Shown here in pieces: positions 37,338-46,451 of a DNA stretch of 64,000 nt. Source of the stretch: Dysgonamonadaceae bacterium (lineage in GTDB: Bacteria; Bacteroidota; Bacteroidia; Bacteroidales; Azobacteroidaceae); the NCBI GenBank assembly GCA_031289145.1, contig JAITQA010000113.1, positions 1-64,000 of the forward strand. Reading direction: 5' to 3'. Every line of letters begins with the position of its first letter. The first letter of the stretch is position 1. Position numbers and translations under genes: made by a program. Below the pieces are notes generated by a model, which worked only from the letters and a program-made list of their open reading frames with translations, did no database searches and was not told the origin of the DNA.

Positions 37338-37417
37338 ATGTTTTTAAACATGTTATATTTTTTGGTTTATAGAAATTTGTTTCATATCTTTGTCGAGTTC
37401 AGCACAGTACAGCACAG
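37338..37417 (+). promoter_or_regulatory. Shared operator-promoter module, copy 3
   Basis: The perfect palindrome ATGTTTTTAAACAT (37338-37351), 9 bp, TTTG (37361-37364), 20 bp, TATCTTTG (37385-37392), 7 bp, and CAGCACAGTACAGCACAG (37400-37417) repeat the modules at 7878 and 24479. The leader from here to the lyase start at 37569 is about 170 nt. A 48-codon ORF inside it (37426-37572) overlaps the next start and has no support. Confidence 0.75.
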
Positions 37418-37568
37418 AGTACTCTATGGATTGTGACATGCTTATGAAAGGATACATTTTTTTTGAAAAAGACCGTGTACGTGCACGGAAAAAATACAAG
37501 GTCGGAAGACTAATGAAAATGCACACAAATATTTACTTACGAGATTATATTAACAAATTTATTTTTGC

Positions 37569-39254
37569 ATGAAGAAGAAAATTATACTATCGGTTATTGT
37601 CTTGTTTTTAGCAGGCAGCAGTATTTTTGCTCAATATCCCCGCATTACGCAGGAAGTAGGAGCGCAGTCAGATGAACTATTACGTAAAGCGGACGCATCT
37701 TCAGATGCGGCATTTGCAAAAGCATTGCCGATTATAGAGCAAGAAGCAAAAGAAGGGCGGCCGTATATTCCCTGGGCGGAACGGCCATCGGACTTGCCAC
37801 AAGCGAAAATTCCGGCATTTCCGGGCGCTGAAGGCGGTGGCGCTTACAGTTTTGGCGGTCGTGGAGGAAAAGTGATTGTGGTTACTAATTTGGAAGACAG
37901 CGGCCCCGGTTCCTTGCGCGATGCATGTGAACAGGGAGGCGCCCGTATCGTTGTTTTCAATGTAGCCGGAATTATCCGTTTGCAATCGCCTTTGATTGTT
38001 CGTGCACCTTATCTTACCATTGCAGGCCAAACGGCGCCGGGCGATGGCGTATGTATAGCCGGTGAATCACTTTGGGTAAATACGCATGATGTAGTGGTAC
38101 GCCACATGCGTTTTCGCAGGGGCGAAACCTGGGTGGGTCGTCGCGACGATTCATTCGGTGGAAATCCGGTTGGGAATATCATGATTGACCATTGTTCAAA
38201 CAGTTGGGGCTTAGACGAAAATATATCTTTCTACCGGCACATGTATGATCCGGGGGATGGTTCCAAAGAAAAAAAATTACCGACTGTCAACGTAACCATT
38301 CAAAATTCGATTTCTTCGCAAGCCTTAGATACTTACAATCATTCTTTCGGGAGTACGCTGGGAGGAGAAAATTGTACGTTTATGCGGAATCTTTGGGCAA
38401 ATAATGCCGGACGGAATCCGTCAATCGGTTGGAACGGCGTATTTAATTTCATCAATAATGTAGTGTATAACTGGGTGCACCGCTCAGCTGACGGCGGAGA
38501 TTATACGGCGCTGTATAATTTCATCAACAATTATTACAAACCGGGTCCATTAACGCCAAAAAATTCTCCGGTAGGACATCGTATTCTGAAACCGGAATCA
38601 GGCAGAAGTAAATTAGGTTATTATGTTTTCGGCAGAGTGTATGCAAACGGAAACATTGTGGAAGGTTATCCGGAAGTAACAGCCGATAACTGGGCGGGCG
38701 GCATTCAGGTTCAGGAGCAACCTGATACAAAAGGATATACTGAAAAAATGAAATGGAATGAGCCTTTTCCGATCACGAATCCTTTCCCGATTATGACGGC
38801 GCAGGATGCCTACAACTTTGTATTATCGAATGTAGGCGCTACTTTTCCGAACCGGGATATTGTGGATCAAAGGCTTGTAGAACAAATCAAGACAGGTAAG
38901 GTATATTATGCGGAGGGTTTGAATCCGGAAGAATTTTATCAGTTTGAACACCGCCGTTTGCCGAAAGATTCCTATAAACAAGGAATTATTACCGATATCA
39001 AGCAAGTGGGAGGGTATCCGGACTACAAGGGAACTCCTTACAAAGACAGTGATAGCGACGGCATGCCCGACGCATGGGAAAAGAAATACGGATTAAATCC
39101 GAATGATTCTTCCGATGCCATAAAAGACCTGAATGGTGATGGCTATACCAATATTGAAAAATATATCAACGGTATTGATCCTGCTAAAAAGGTAGATTGG
39201 AAAAACCCTAAAAATAATAAGGACACATTACTTGGTAAAAAAAATCTTTTATAA
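37569..39254 (+). CDS. PL1-type pectate lyase, secreted (paralogue A)
   Basis: The 561-residue protein has a signal peptide ending SSIFAQ, a short helical N-terminal region (23-70), and a PL1 beta-helix from IPAFPGAEGGGAYSFGGRGG onward. Motifs include LTIAGQTAPGDGVCIAG, VVVRHMRFRRG, IMIDHCSNSWGLDENI (204-219) and GRNPSIG (281-287), then a calcium-loop-like tail (DSDSDGMPDAWEKKYGLNP) and the odd basic ending NNKDTLLGKKNLL. It is very close to the lyase at 51503, with stretches of almost identical DNA interrupted by diverged ones. It opens the largest unit of the window. Polygalacturonate cleavage is expected from the family; activity on other pectic chains is possible. Confidence 0.88.
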   Translation: MKKKIILSVIVLFLAGSSIFAQYPRITQEVGAQSDELLRKADASSDAAFAKALPIIEQEAKEGRPYIPWAERPSDLPQAKIPAFPGAEGGGAYSFGGRGGKVIVVTNLEDSGPGSLRDACEQGGARIVVFNVAGIIRLQSPLIVRAPYLTIAGQTAPGDGVCIAGESLWVNTHDVVVRHMRFRRGETWVGRRDDSFGGNPVGNIMIDHCSNSWGLDENISFYRHMYDPGDGSKEKKLPTVNVTIQNSISSQALDTYNHSFGSTLGGENCTFMRNLWANNAGRNPSIGWNGVFNFINNVVYNWVHRSADGGDYTALYNFINNYYKPGPLTPKNSPVGHRILKPESGRSKLGYYVFGRVYANGNIVEGYPEVTADNWAGGIQVQEQPDTKGYTEKMKWNEPFPITNPFPIMTAQDAYNFVLSNVGATFPNRDIVDQRLVEQIKTGKVYYAEGLNPEEFYQFEHRRLPKDSYKQGIITDIKQVGGYPDYKGTPYKDSDSDGMPDAWEKKYGLNPNDSSDAIKDLNGDGYTNIEKYINGIDPAKKVDWKNPKNNKDTLLGKKNLL

Positions 39255-39284
39255 TAAAAATCATAAATACTAAAAAATAATAAA

Positions 39285-39374
39285 TATGAAACATTCATGT
39301 AATACTTTCACTCAAGGGGATGAAAAGGGGATTGCGGGTCAAGCCCGCAATGACAGTTCTTTACGTATGAAACA
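39285..39374. repeat. Palindromic insertion at the start of the DUF4957/DUF5123 gene
   Basis: The 9-bp sequence TATGAAACA occurs at 39285-39293 and again at 39366-39374, flanking 72 bp that contain the hairpin ATTGCGGG-TCAAG-CCCGCAAT. The core GCGGGTCAAGCCCGCAATGA is a widespread dispersed bacterial repeat, often translated as GIAGQARND, and is exactly so in frame here. The 81-bp unit (27 codons) keeps the reading frame. Direct repeats around it look like a target duplication, though ATGAAACA at both ends could be chance. Confidence 0.5.
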
Positions 39375-40824
39375 AAATCAGTTGAAAAAAGGAAGTATGT
39401 TGTTGTTTACGTTGGTTGTGCTTTTTTTCTCATCCTGTGTTGAAGGATACAAGGATGAAATAACTTGGACATCCAATGTAAAAAACGTTACACTGGAGTC
39501 GCCTGAGGCTGATAAAATAACCATTAAGTTCAGTGCAGATGGTTCTGAGCAAACGATTGAGTGGCCCCTTGTACCGGGTGCGGGTGGGTATTTGCTTTCG
39601 GTCTATAATATGGACGACCCCAACACTCCGTTGCCTATCGGCGAAGAAAATCAAATAGTGGACGGAATATCTGTGAAACGCCAAGCCACGGAAGATACTC
39701 GCTACAAAGTAGTGATTAAAGCTTTAGGCAACCCAAAGAACAACAACAAGGAAGCTGAATCCGCTACGGAAAAGCTATACGACAACATGTTGGCCGTTAC
39801 GGCGATCATTCCGAACGGAACGAATTTGTCGAATTATTTCGCAAGCAATCCTATTCCCGCAAGCAATACGGAATTGTGTTATGAATTGGTAGCCGGCGGC
39901 AATTACACCATGAACGGCAATATTCCCATAGGATTGACATCGGTAACTTTCCGGGGAGACAAAACAGATCATTCAAAGTTAGTCATTACCGACGGTTCTT
40001 TCGTAAATGATGGCGCTGGATTCAAATTGAAATTCATTGATATGGACTACGCTAATTTTACAGGTACCGCAACCAATGCGGTTATTTACATGAATCCTAC
40101 TTTAAATCCTGAAGCGCCGCTATCTGAAGGCGGATTCGTTGTTGTACCTACGACCTCCCCAGTTGCCATACAATCGTGCAAAATTACAGGACTGAAGTAT
40201 TACCTTTTCTACGACAATGGTAAGAAGTATGCCATCGGAACTTTCCTTATCAAGGATTGTATCATTGGGCGAAGTGTTAATCAGAATGCAGCGGAAATAC
40301 GTTTTGGTGCAGGAATGGTAAAAGATATGACACTGACTACCAGTACATTTTACAGCGAACAAGCAGATGGAAGTAATCGTTTCTGTCAGATTTCGGCAGG
40401 ACATGTGGGCAACGTTAAACCTGCCACGGAGACATGGGCAAACGGAAGTCTTACAATTACCAACTCTACGTTTTACCAAGTTGATAAAACTTCCCAATCT
40501 TTTAATTCTAACGGAGCCATGAGGCAAGCCGGCGATAGAATAACCATTCAAAATTCTATTTTCGTCAATTCCTTTAATCAGGAAGCTATCAGGCGTTTTC
40601 GTTCTTCCAATACCGTTCCTGTTTTTACAGGTGGTTATAATTCGTATTGGTTCGATGGTGCATTTCCAACTAACGAGGTTACCCATGCCCAAGGGGATAA
40701 TAGCGGTACACATTTTGAAATCGATCCACAGTTGACCTATTTGGGCAATGGCGAATTTAAATTGTCCGGTGCAGCTCAAGTAGCCGCCCTCACCGGCGAC
40801 CCCCGTTGGCTGCCCGCCAAATAA
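39367..40824 (+). CDS. DUF4957/DUF5123-like beta-helix lipoprotein
   Basis: From the ATG at 39367 this is a 485-residue lipoprotein with the acylated cysteine at residue 24 (LFFSSC). An N-terminal fibronectin-like region (WTSNVKNVTLESPEADKITI ... YLLSVYNMDD) is followed by a right-handed beta-helix-like part with repeated short strands, such as LTSVTFRGDK, GFKLKFIDMDYANFTG, GTFLIKDCIIGRS and RITIQNSIFVNSF. This domain order is that of DUF4957 plus DUF5123 proteins, which accompany SusC/D and pectate lyases in many Bacteroidota and probably bind pectin at the surface. An in-frame start at 39286 would place a 27-codon repeat-derived segment before the signal and was not chosen. The SusC gene follows after 45 bp. 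Confidence 0.75.
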   Translation: MKQNQLKKGSMLLFTLVVLFFSSCVEGYKDEITWTSNVKNVTLESPEADKITIKFSADGSEQTIEWPLVPGAGGYLLSVYNMDDPNTPLPIGEENQIVDGISVKRQATEDTRYKVVIKALGNPKNNNKEAESATEKLYDNMLAVTAIIPNGTNLSNYFASNPIPASNTELCYELVAGGNYTMNGNIPIGLTSVTFRGDKTDHSKLVITDGSFVNDGAGFKLKFIDMDYANFTGTATNAVIYMNPTLNPEAPLSEGGFVVVPTTSPVAIQSCKITGLKYYLFYDNGKKYAIGTFLIKDCIIGRSVNQNAAEIRFGAGMVKDMTLTTSTFYSEQADGSNRFCQISAGHVGNVKPATETWANGSLTITNSTFYQVDKTSQSFNSNGAMRQAGDRITIQNSIFVNSFNQEAIRRFRSSNTVPVFTGGYNSYWFDGAFPTNEVTHAQGDNSGTHFEIDPQLTYLGNGEFKLSGAAQVAALTGDPRWLPAK

Positions 40825-40869
40825 GAGATAATACTGTATGAATTAAAATATTAATTAATCAATTAACAG

Positions 40870-43800
40870 ATGAAACAAATTAAAAATATAGTATACTTGT
40901 TGTTATTGGTATGCATAACTTTCCCTACAATAGCACAAAATAAGCCGGATCAACAATCTACAGTAATCACGGGAGTTGTGCTGGATGAAAATAGCGAGCC
41001 TGTAACCGGCGCCAGCGTATCCGTACCCAATACTGCTATCGGTGCAGTCACGAATATAGACGGTAAATTTACGCTGAATACCGATGGTCAAAAAACAATC
41101 CAAATTTCGTATCTGGGTTATCAGACACAAATTGTGGATATTACCAATAAAAAGGAAATCAGTGTAAGCTTAGTTCCGACAGATTTCGAACTGGACGAAG
41201 TGGTGATCGTAGGTTACGGCGCTCAAAAGAAAGCGCACTTGACCGGTTCGGTAGCTACCGTAGCCCTTTCGGAAATTACCGACCTTTCCGCAACCAGTTT
41301 GGCTTCAACGCTTGAAGGTTTGATTACCGGTGTAAGCGTAAGCCAGTCGAGTAACCGTCCCGGCGAGACTGCAAGAATTTCTATCAGGCAAGGTAGTACA
41401 CCCTTGTACGTTATTGACGATTTTGTGGTCCCTGAAGAAGATGGCGAAAGAATGTTCAACAATCTGGACCCCACTATGATTGAGAATATATCCGTTTTGA
41501 AAGATGCGGCTGCAGCTGTCTTTGGCGCACGCTCGGCACAAGGAGTTGTGCTCGTAAAAACCAAACGCGGACAAGTGGGTAAACCAAAAATTTCCTATAA
41601 CGGACAATATGGTTATACCGATGAATTTTATCGTTCTAAAATGATGGATTCCTATAATTTCGGTCTTACTTGGAATGCCGTACGCGCAGCCGACCCTACT
41701 CAAGGCACAGTAGATAGACAAAAAGTATATTTCCAGGCAGACGAATTGGAAGCCATGAAGTCTCTTAACTACGATTTGCTGGACAAATATTGGAGTTCGG
41801 CTTTGACGCAAAAACACAGCATTAATATAAGTGGTGGTAGCGAGAGCGCAACTTTTTTCGGAGGTGTTTCGTATATTACGCAGGACGGAAATATGGGTAA
41901 AATAGCCTATGATCGTTGGAACTACCGCCTCGGCATGGATGCCAAAATCAACAAATGGACAAAAGCATCTTTACAAGTGTCCGGCGATTATGGCAATACA
42001 ACAAAAGCCAACAACAAAGTGGGCGGAACAAACGCTGAAAAAGATTATGTAATGTTATTGACACGCCCACGGTATATCCCCGAATATATAGAGGATCCTA
42101 ACGGCAAAATATTGCCTATTGCTCCTTACGGTGTTACCAACGGTCAATTGGAAACTACACAAGGATATCACTATAATGAGATTGAAAACTTGGGTAATTT
42201 CTTGAAAAATATGCCGCAAAATATGGTAATGAATGGTTCGTTGGAATATGATTTTGGTTGGAGTAACATTTTGAAAGGATTGAAACTCAAAGCTACCTAT
42301 TCTAAAAATATTTCAGTTGATAAAGACAATGAGTATGGATCGGAATACACTCTTTATCGCTTTCCTGATGGAACAATCGGTCGTGGCGGTAGTGGGAATC
42401 ACTTGTATGTAGGCACCGAAGGCTATCCGTTGAATTTTGATAATCTGACTACGGTTACGGTTATCAACGGTAATAGTAGTTATCTTCGTAGAAATATGGG
42501 TCGTAGCGATAGCTATCAGGTGAATTTTATTGCTTCTTATGCACGTACTTTCGGTTTGAATTCGGTAAGCGGATTGTTTACAATAGAAAAATCCGAACGC
42601 GAATATGAGTATGTATGGGGTAATGTAAACTTACCTTATAGTTTTACAAACTATCAGTCAAATGGTGCAAGCGGCGACCAAACCACAGTATTTAATCGTT
42701 CTGAATCAGGGTCTTTGTCGTATGTGGGTCGTTTGAATTATTCTTACGCCGACAAATATCTGGCAGAATTTTTGATCCGTTCGGACGCAAGCACCAAATT
42801 TGCCCCCGAAAATTATTGGGGAATATTCCCGTCGCTTTCGTTAGGCTGGATTATTTCGGAAGAATCTTGGTTTCAAAATAGTGTAAAAGCTATTGATTTC
42901 TTGAAAATTCGCGGTTCTTTCGGCCTTTTAGGTCGAGACAACCTAACGGCTTGGGATTGGGCGCAATATTATGGCAATGAGGTAATCAAAGGACCTATTT
43001 TTGGTAATAACATTGACCAGAATGCGGGACCACATTTCCAGATACCCAATTCTGTACCTAACCGCAATTCGCACTGGGACAAGAGCTACAAGAGTAACAT
43101 TGGTTTGGATATTAATTTCCTGCGGAATCGCTTGTCCGTTACCTTGGATGGCTATTACGACCGCTATCGCGAAGAATTGCTGTCGATAAGCAGTGCACCG
43201 GACTATCCCACAACAGTAGGTGCTAATGCATCGGTTTCTAACTATGGTGAATCAGATAGATACGGAGTAGAAGTCTCTTTAGGATGGCGCGACAAAATTG
43301 GCAAGGATTTCAAATATTACGTAAAACTCAACACCGGATACAACGATAATAAACTTATTGTGCGTTCGTGGTCGGATGTTGCCACACGCGCATTAGATGC
43401 GATGGTTCCGAATGAACGTAGTGACCGTGGGTCATGGGGCTACGAATGTATTGGTATGTTCCGCAGCTATCAGGAAATTGCCGAATACTTTGCCGAAAAC
43501 AATCTTACAACTTATATGTCAAAAACACAGGCGGATATTCATCCAGGCATGTTGATTTACAGGAATGTACGCGGTTCACAGAAATCTGACGGTACGTATT
43601 ACGAACCGGGCGACCCAAATGATCCCGAAGGAAATAAAATAGATTCAAACGACCGGATTAAAATTTCGAACCGCAGCAGTAATATCTATGGTTTCACACT
43701 TAATTTCGGAGGTGAATACAAAAACCTTTCGTTGAGCGCACAATTAGGCGCCAGCTGGGGTAGCTACGCCATGATGCCTACGCAGGCAATCAGCAACAGG

Positions 43801-44220
43801 AGCGTAGTTTCTACCGGTTCGGGTTATGATGTAATGCAATATACCAATTTACCCTCTTTCTGGACAGGCAATATGTTTGTTTACGACGATGTACTGGATG
43901 CGCAAGACCGTGTGGTTGCTTATCAAAACAGGGAAGCAATCTATCCAAACTTGCGCTTTTCCGATGTCAATTCGGTTGCCTCTACTTTTTGGAGAATAAA
44001 CAATGCTAACGTTTTCTTACGCAACATTACGCTGGCTTATAGTTTGCCTAAACCATGGATAAACAAGGTGGGAATCGAAAGTTGCCGGATTAATATTACC
44101 GGCCAAAACATTTTGGATTTCTACAATCCGTACCCCGACAAATTCATGAGCCAGAACTCCAGTTACAGCACATACCCTACTTTGCGTAAAATTACGATGG
44201 GTTTAAATATTACATTCTAA
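40870..44220 (+). CDS. SusC/RagA-family TonB-dependent transporter
   Basis: The 1116-residue protein has a signal peptide ending PTIAQ, a carboxypeptidase-regulatory-like domain (about 31-103), LDEVVIVGYGAQKKAHLTGS, a plug with ISIRQGSTPLYVIDDFV, and a barrel ending GLNITF. Barrel blocks such as AEFLIRSDASTKFAPENYWG, then IFPSLSLGWI, place it with the receptors at 18655 and 53227. The plug reads ISIRQGSTPLYVIDD rather than the usual IRIRG...PLYVVDG, a variation shared in spirit with its two relatives. It is the first of three SusC/D pairs in a row, with its SusD 14 bp downstream. Confidence 0.94.
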   Translation: MKQIKNIVYLLLLVCITFPTIAQNKPDQQSTVITGVVLDENSEPVTGASVSVPNTAIGAVTNIDGKFTLNTDGQKTIQISYLGYQTQIVDITNKKEISVSLVPTDFELDEVVIVGYGAQKKAHLTGSVATVALSEITDLSATSLASTLEGLITGVSVSQSSNRPGETARISIRQGSTPLYVIDDFVVPEEDGERMFNNLDPTMIENISVLKDAAAAVFGARSAQGVVLVKTKRGQVGKPKISYNGQYGYTDEFYRSKMMDSYNFGLTWNAVRAADPTQGTVDRQKVYFQADELEAMKSLNYDLLDKYWSSALTQKHSINISGGSESATFFGGVSYITQDGNMGKIAYDRWNYRLGMDAKINKWTKASLQVSGDYGNTTKANNKVGGTNAEKDYVMLLTRPRYIPEYIEDPNGKILPIAPYGVTNGQLETTQGYHYNEIENLGNFLKNMPQNMVMNGSLEYDFGWSNILKGLKLKATYSKNISVDKDNEYGSEYTLYRFPDGTIGRGGSGNHLYVGTEGYPLNFDNLTTVTVINGNSSYLRRNMGRSDSYQVNFIASYARTFGLNSVSGLFTIEKSEREYEYVWGNVNLPYSFTNYQSNGASGDQTTVFNRSESGSLSYVGRLNYSYADKYLAEFLIRSDASTKFAPENYWGIFPSLSLGWIISEESWFQNSVKAIDFLKIRGSFGLLGRDNLTAWDWAQYYGNEVIKGPIFGNNIDQNAGPHFQIPNSVPNRNSHWDKSYKSNIGLDINFLRNRLSVTLDGYYDRYREELLSISSAPDYPTTVGANASVSNYGESDRYGVEVSLGWRDKIGKDFKYYVKLNTGYNDNKLIVRSWSDVATRALDAMVPNERSDRGSWGYECIGMFRSYQEIAEYFAENNLTTYMSKTQADIHPGMLIYRNVRGSQKSDGTYYEPGDPNDPEGNKIDSNDRIKISNRSSNIYGFTLNFGGEYKNLSLSAQLGASWGSYAMMPTQAISNRSVVSTGSGYDVMQYTNLPSFWTGNMFVYDDVLDAQDRVVAYQNREAIYPNLRFSDVNSVASTFWRINNANVFLRNITLAYSLPKPWINKVGIESCRINITGQNILDFYNPYPDKFMSQNSSYSTYPTLRKITMGLNITF

Positions 44221-44234
44221 AAAAGACAACAAAG

Positions 44235-46406
44235 ATGAAAAAAATAAATAAATTAGTTTTCGGAATCGCTTGTTTAGCGGTCACATTCCTGTGGATGGGT
44301 TGCAGTGACGAATTTTTGAAAGAAAAGAAGGATTACAGCCATCTTTCTCCTGATATATACAATGATTATATTGGCGCAAAGATGCGGGTAGAAGATATTT
44401 ATCTGCGTCTGTTGCCGAATGCCAATGACGGTCTTACCTACAGAAGTCCGAGCGCAGGTAAGTCTGATATTCAGTCGCAATCAACCGAAGAATTTACGGG
44501 CCTTTCCAATTATGTGAATCCTGACATAGTAGTAACTACGTCAAGCAATCTGAATGACTGGTTTCACGTAAGCAAATCGACAAGTGGAGGTCCTTGGGGC
44601 GAAATACGCAACTGTAATGATGTTATTGAAGGAATTTTGAATAGTACGCTTACCCAAGAACAAAAAGATGAGTTGCAAGGACAGGTCTATTTTTTACGAG
44701 CATGGCAGTATTACATGTTGGTAAAAACCTATGGAGGCGTGCCTATCATTGACAAGGTGCAGATAACGGATGTGGGTGAAGCGCAAAATTTGTCTGTGCC
44801 TCGCTCGACCAGCAAGGAATGTATTGATTTTATATGCAACGATTTGAATACGGCTGCCGAAATGTTGCCGTTCAGTTGGGGTGGAACCGATTTTGGCCGC
44901 ATTACCAAAGGCGCGGCCTTAGCCCTGGCGGGACGTGCACGCTTGCTTTATGCAAGCCCCTTGTTTAACCGTTCGGACAATAAAGATCGTTGGCAAGCTG
45001 CATACGAAGCCAATAAAGAAGCGATTGATAACTTGACGGCAGGTGGTTTCGGTTTGGCTTATCAAGGCGGTGCGGGAATCAATGCTGCCGGTTGGTCAAG
45101 GATGTTTTCCGACTTCAACAGTAATGAAGCTGTATTTGTAACGCTTTATAATAGAGTGCATGACGACAACGCTTCTCATGAAATCTACCGAAATAACCAT
45201 AGGGAACAAGGCCTGCGTCCCTCTAATGCTTCCGGCGCTACCAGTAATACCGGAACGAGCGCAACTGCAATGATGGTGGATTTATTTCCGATGGCAGACG
45301 GTAAAAAACCAACCGAAGTGGGAATATACAACTACAGCCCATTGAAGTTTTTTGAGAATCGCGACCCGCGTTTCTACCGCACGTTTGCTTTCCCCGGCGT
45401 ATATTGGCGGTTTGAAGGTAATCCATTGGCATGGGCGCCTCCTGTTCCCTCGAATGCCGTCTATAACGGAGCAGACTATGTGCTGTGGAATTATTCCTGG
45501 TATGCCGATGCCGACAAACAAGCAGATGAAAACCTGAGCGGCTATGGCGCTGATATGTTGGGTCAAAACTATAGAGGTGTCTACGTCCGCAAGCGTTCCA
45601 ACGATTTTGATATGACTCCCGCTCCTACTTGCTTATACCGGTGGCCTGCTACTGCTGCCGAAAATCGGCAAGGTGCGTTTGGCGAAGGCGCCATGCCTCA
45701 TATAGAAATTCGTTATGCCGAAGTGTTGCTCAATTTTGCCGAAGCTGCTTGTGGCGCCGATCACCCTGCTGATGCCGTACAAGTGTTGAAAGATATTCGC
45801 AGACGTGCAGGTTACACCAACGAAGCGGAAAACTACGGTTTAGATGTAGCCACTTTGATGGCCGACCGTGGTAAATTGTTTAGCGCCATCTTATATGAAC
45901 GCCAAATTGAGTTGGCTTATGAAGGTAAACGTTTCGACGATATGCGTCGTTGGTTGCTTTGGGATGGCGGCGCTAATTTCACCCAAGTGGATAATGCACC
46001 GAGCACATGGGCGCTAAGCGGTTTTGGCGGAAGCACCTGTAATTATTTGGGTGTAGCTCCTCTCAACGGTAAGCGTCGCGACAACATCGAACTCCATACT
46101 ATTGCTACTGCTACTGAAGCACAAGGACAAGATCCCATTGCTGCCGTTCGTCCGAAGGCTTTGGATCTGAAAGAAGATTTAAGTTCTCAATTTAGCGGTT
46201 TGGCTACTTTCTACGATAGCTATTTAGTACGCAAAGTACGTAGAGGTGATGAAGCAGGTAAAGTGATTACTTTCTTGCCGAAATACTATTTCATCGGTCT
46301 TACAAGTGGCGCTCAGGTAAACAACATTACTTTGGAGCAAACCATTGGGTGGGCAGATGCTAATAAAGGTAGCGCCAACGGAACTTACGATCCATTGGCC
46401 GAATAA
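44235..46406 (+). CDS. SusD/RagB-family lipoprotein, long form
   Basis: The 723-residue lipoprotein has its acylated cysteine at residue 23 (LWMGC), followed by SDEFLKEKKDYSHLSPDIYN, which aligns with the starts of the SusD proteins at 22079 and 56510. SusD core motifs are VYFLRAWQYYMLVKTYGGVP, IRYAEVLLNFAEAACGADHP and LYERQIELAYEGKRFDDMRR. It is about 150-200 residues longer than classical SusD, with extra loops in the C-terminal half (for example around APLNGKRRDNIELHTIATAT). It should form the lid of the SusC directly upstream. The next SusC begins 45 bp downstream. Confidence 0.92.
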   Translation: MKKINKLVFGIACLAVTFLWMGCSDEFLKEKKDYSHLSPDIYNDYIGAKMRVEDIYLRLLPNANDGLTYRSPSAGKSDIQSQSTEEFTGLSNYVNPDIVVTTSSNLNDWFHVSKSTSGGPWGEIRNCNDVIEGILNSTLTQEQKDELQGQVYFLRAWQYYMLVKTYGGVPIIDKVQITDVGEAQNLSVPRSTSKECIDFICNDLNTAAEMLPFSWGGTDFGRITKGAALALAGRARLLYASPLFNRSDNKDRWQAAYEANKEAIDNLTAGGFGLAYQGGAGINAAGWSRMFSDFNSNEAVFVTLYNRVHDDNASHEIYRNNHREQGLRPSNASGATSNTGTSATAMMVDLFPMADGKKPTEVGIYNYSPLKFFENRDPRFYRTFAFPGVYWRFEGNPLAWAPPVPSNAVYNGADYVLWNYSWYADADKQADENLSGYGADMLGQNYRGVYVRKRSNDFDMTPAPTCLYRWPATAAENRQGAFGEGAMPHIEIRYAEVLLNFAEAACGADHPADAVQVLKDIRRRAGYTNEAENYGLDVATLMADRGKLFSAILYERQIELAYEGKRFDDMRRWLLWDGGANFTQVDNAPSTWALSGFGGSTCNYLGVAPLNGKRRDNIELHTIATATEAQGQDPIAAVRPKALDLKEDLSSQFSGLATFYDSYLVRKVRRGDEAGKVITFLPKYYFIGLTSGAQVNNITLEQTIGWADANKGSANGTYDPLAE

Positions 46407-46451
46407 CATATAAAAATGGAAAATAGATAAATTGTTAAATATTAGGTGTGT

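Noticed and set aside
36734..37351. 205-residue reverse-strand ORF and others like it at 40120-40779 and 10659-11285
   Set aside because: All are antisense to well-supported pectate lyase, lipoprotein and rhamnosidase genes and show no family motifs.
37426..37572. 48-codon ORF in the leader before the pectate lyase at 37569
   Set aside because: No family signal; it overlaps the lyase start and is not matched by a similar ORF after the equivalent promoter at 24479, so a leader peptide is not supported.
39285..39374. CRISPR or tandem repeat array
   Set aside because: Only one copy of the palindrome with two flanking 9-bp repeats; no regular repeat-spacer pattern is seen anywhere in the window.
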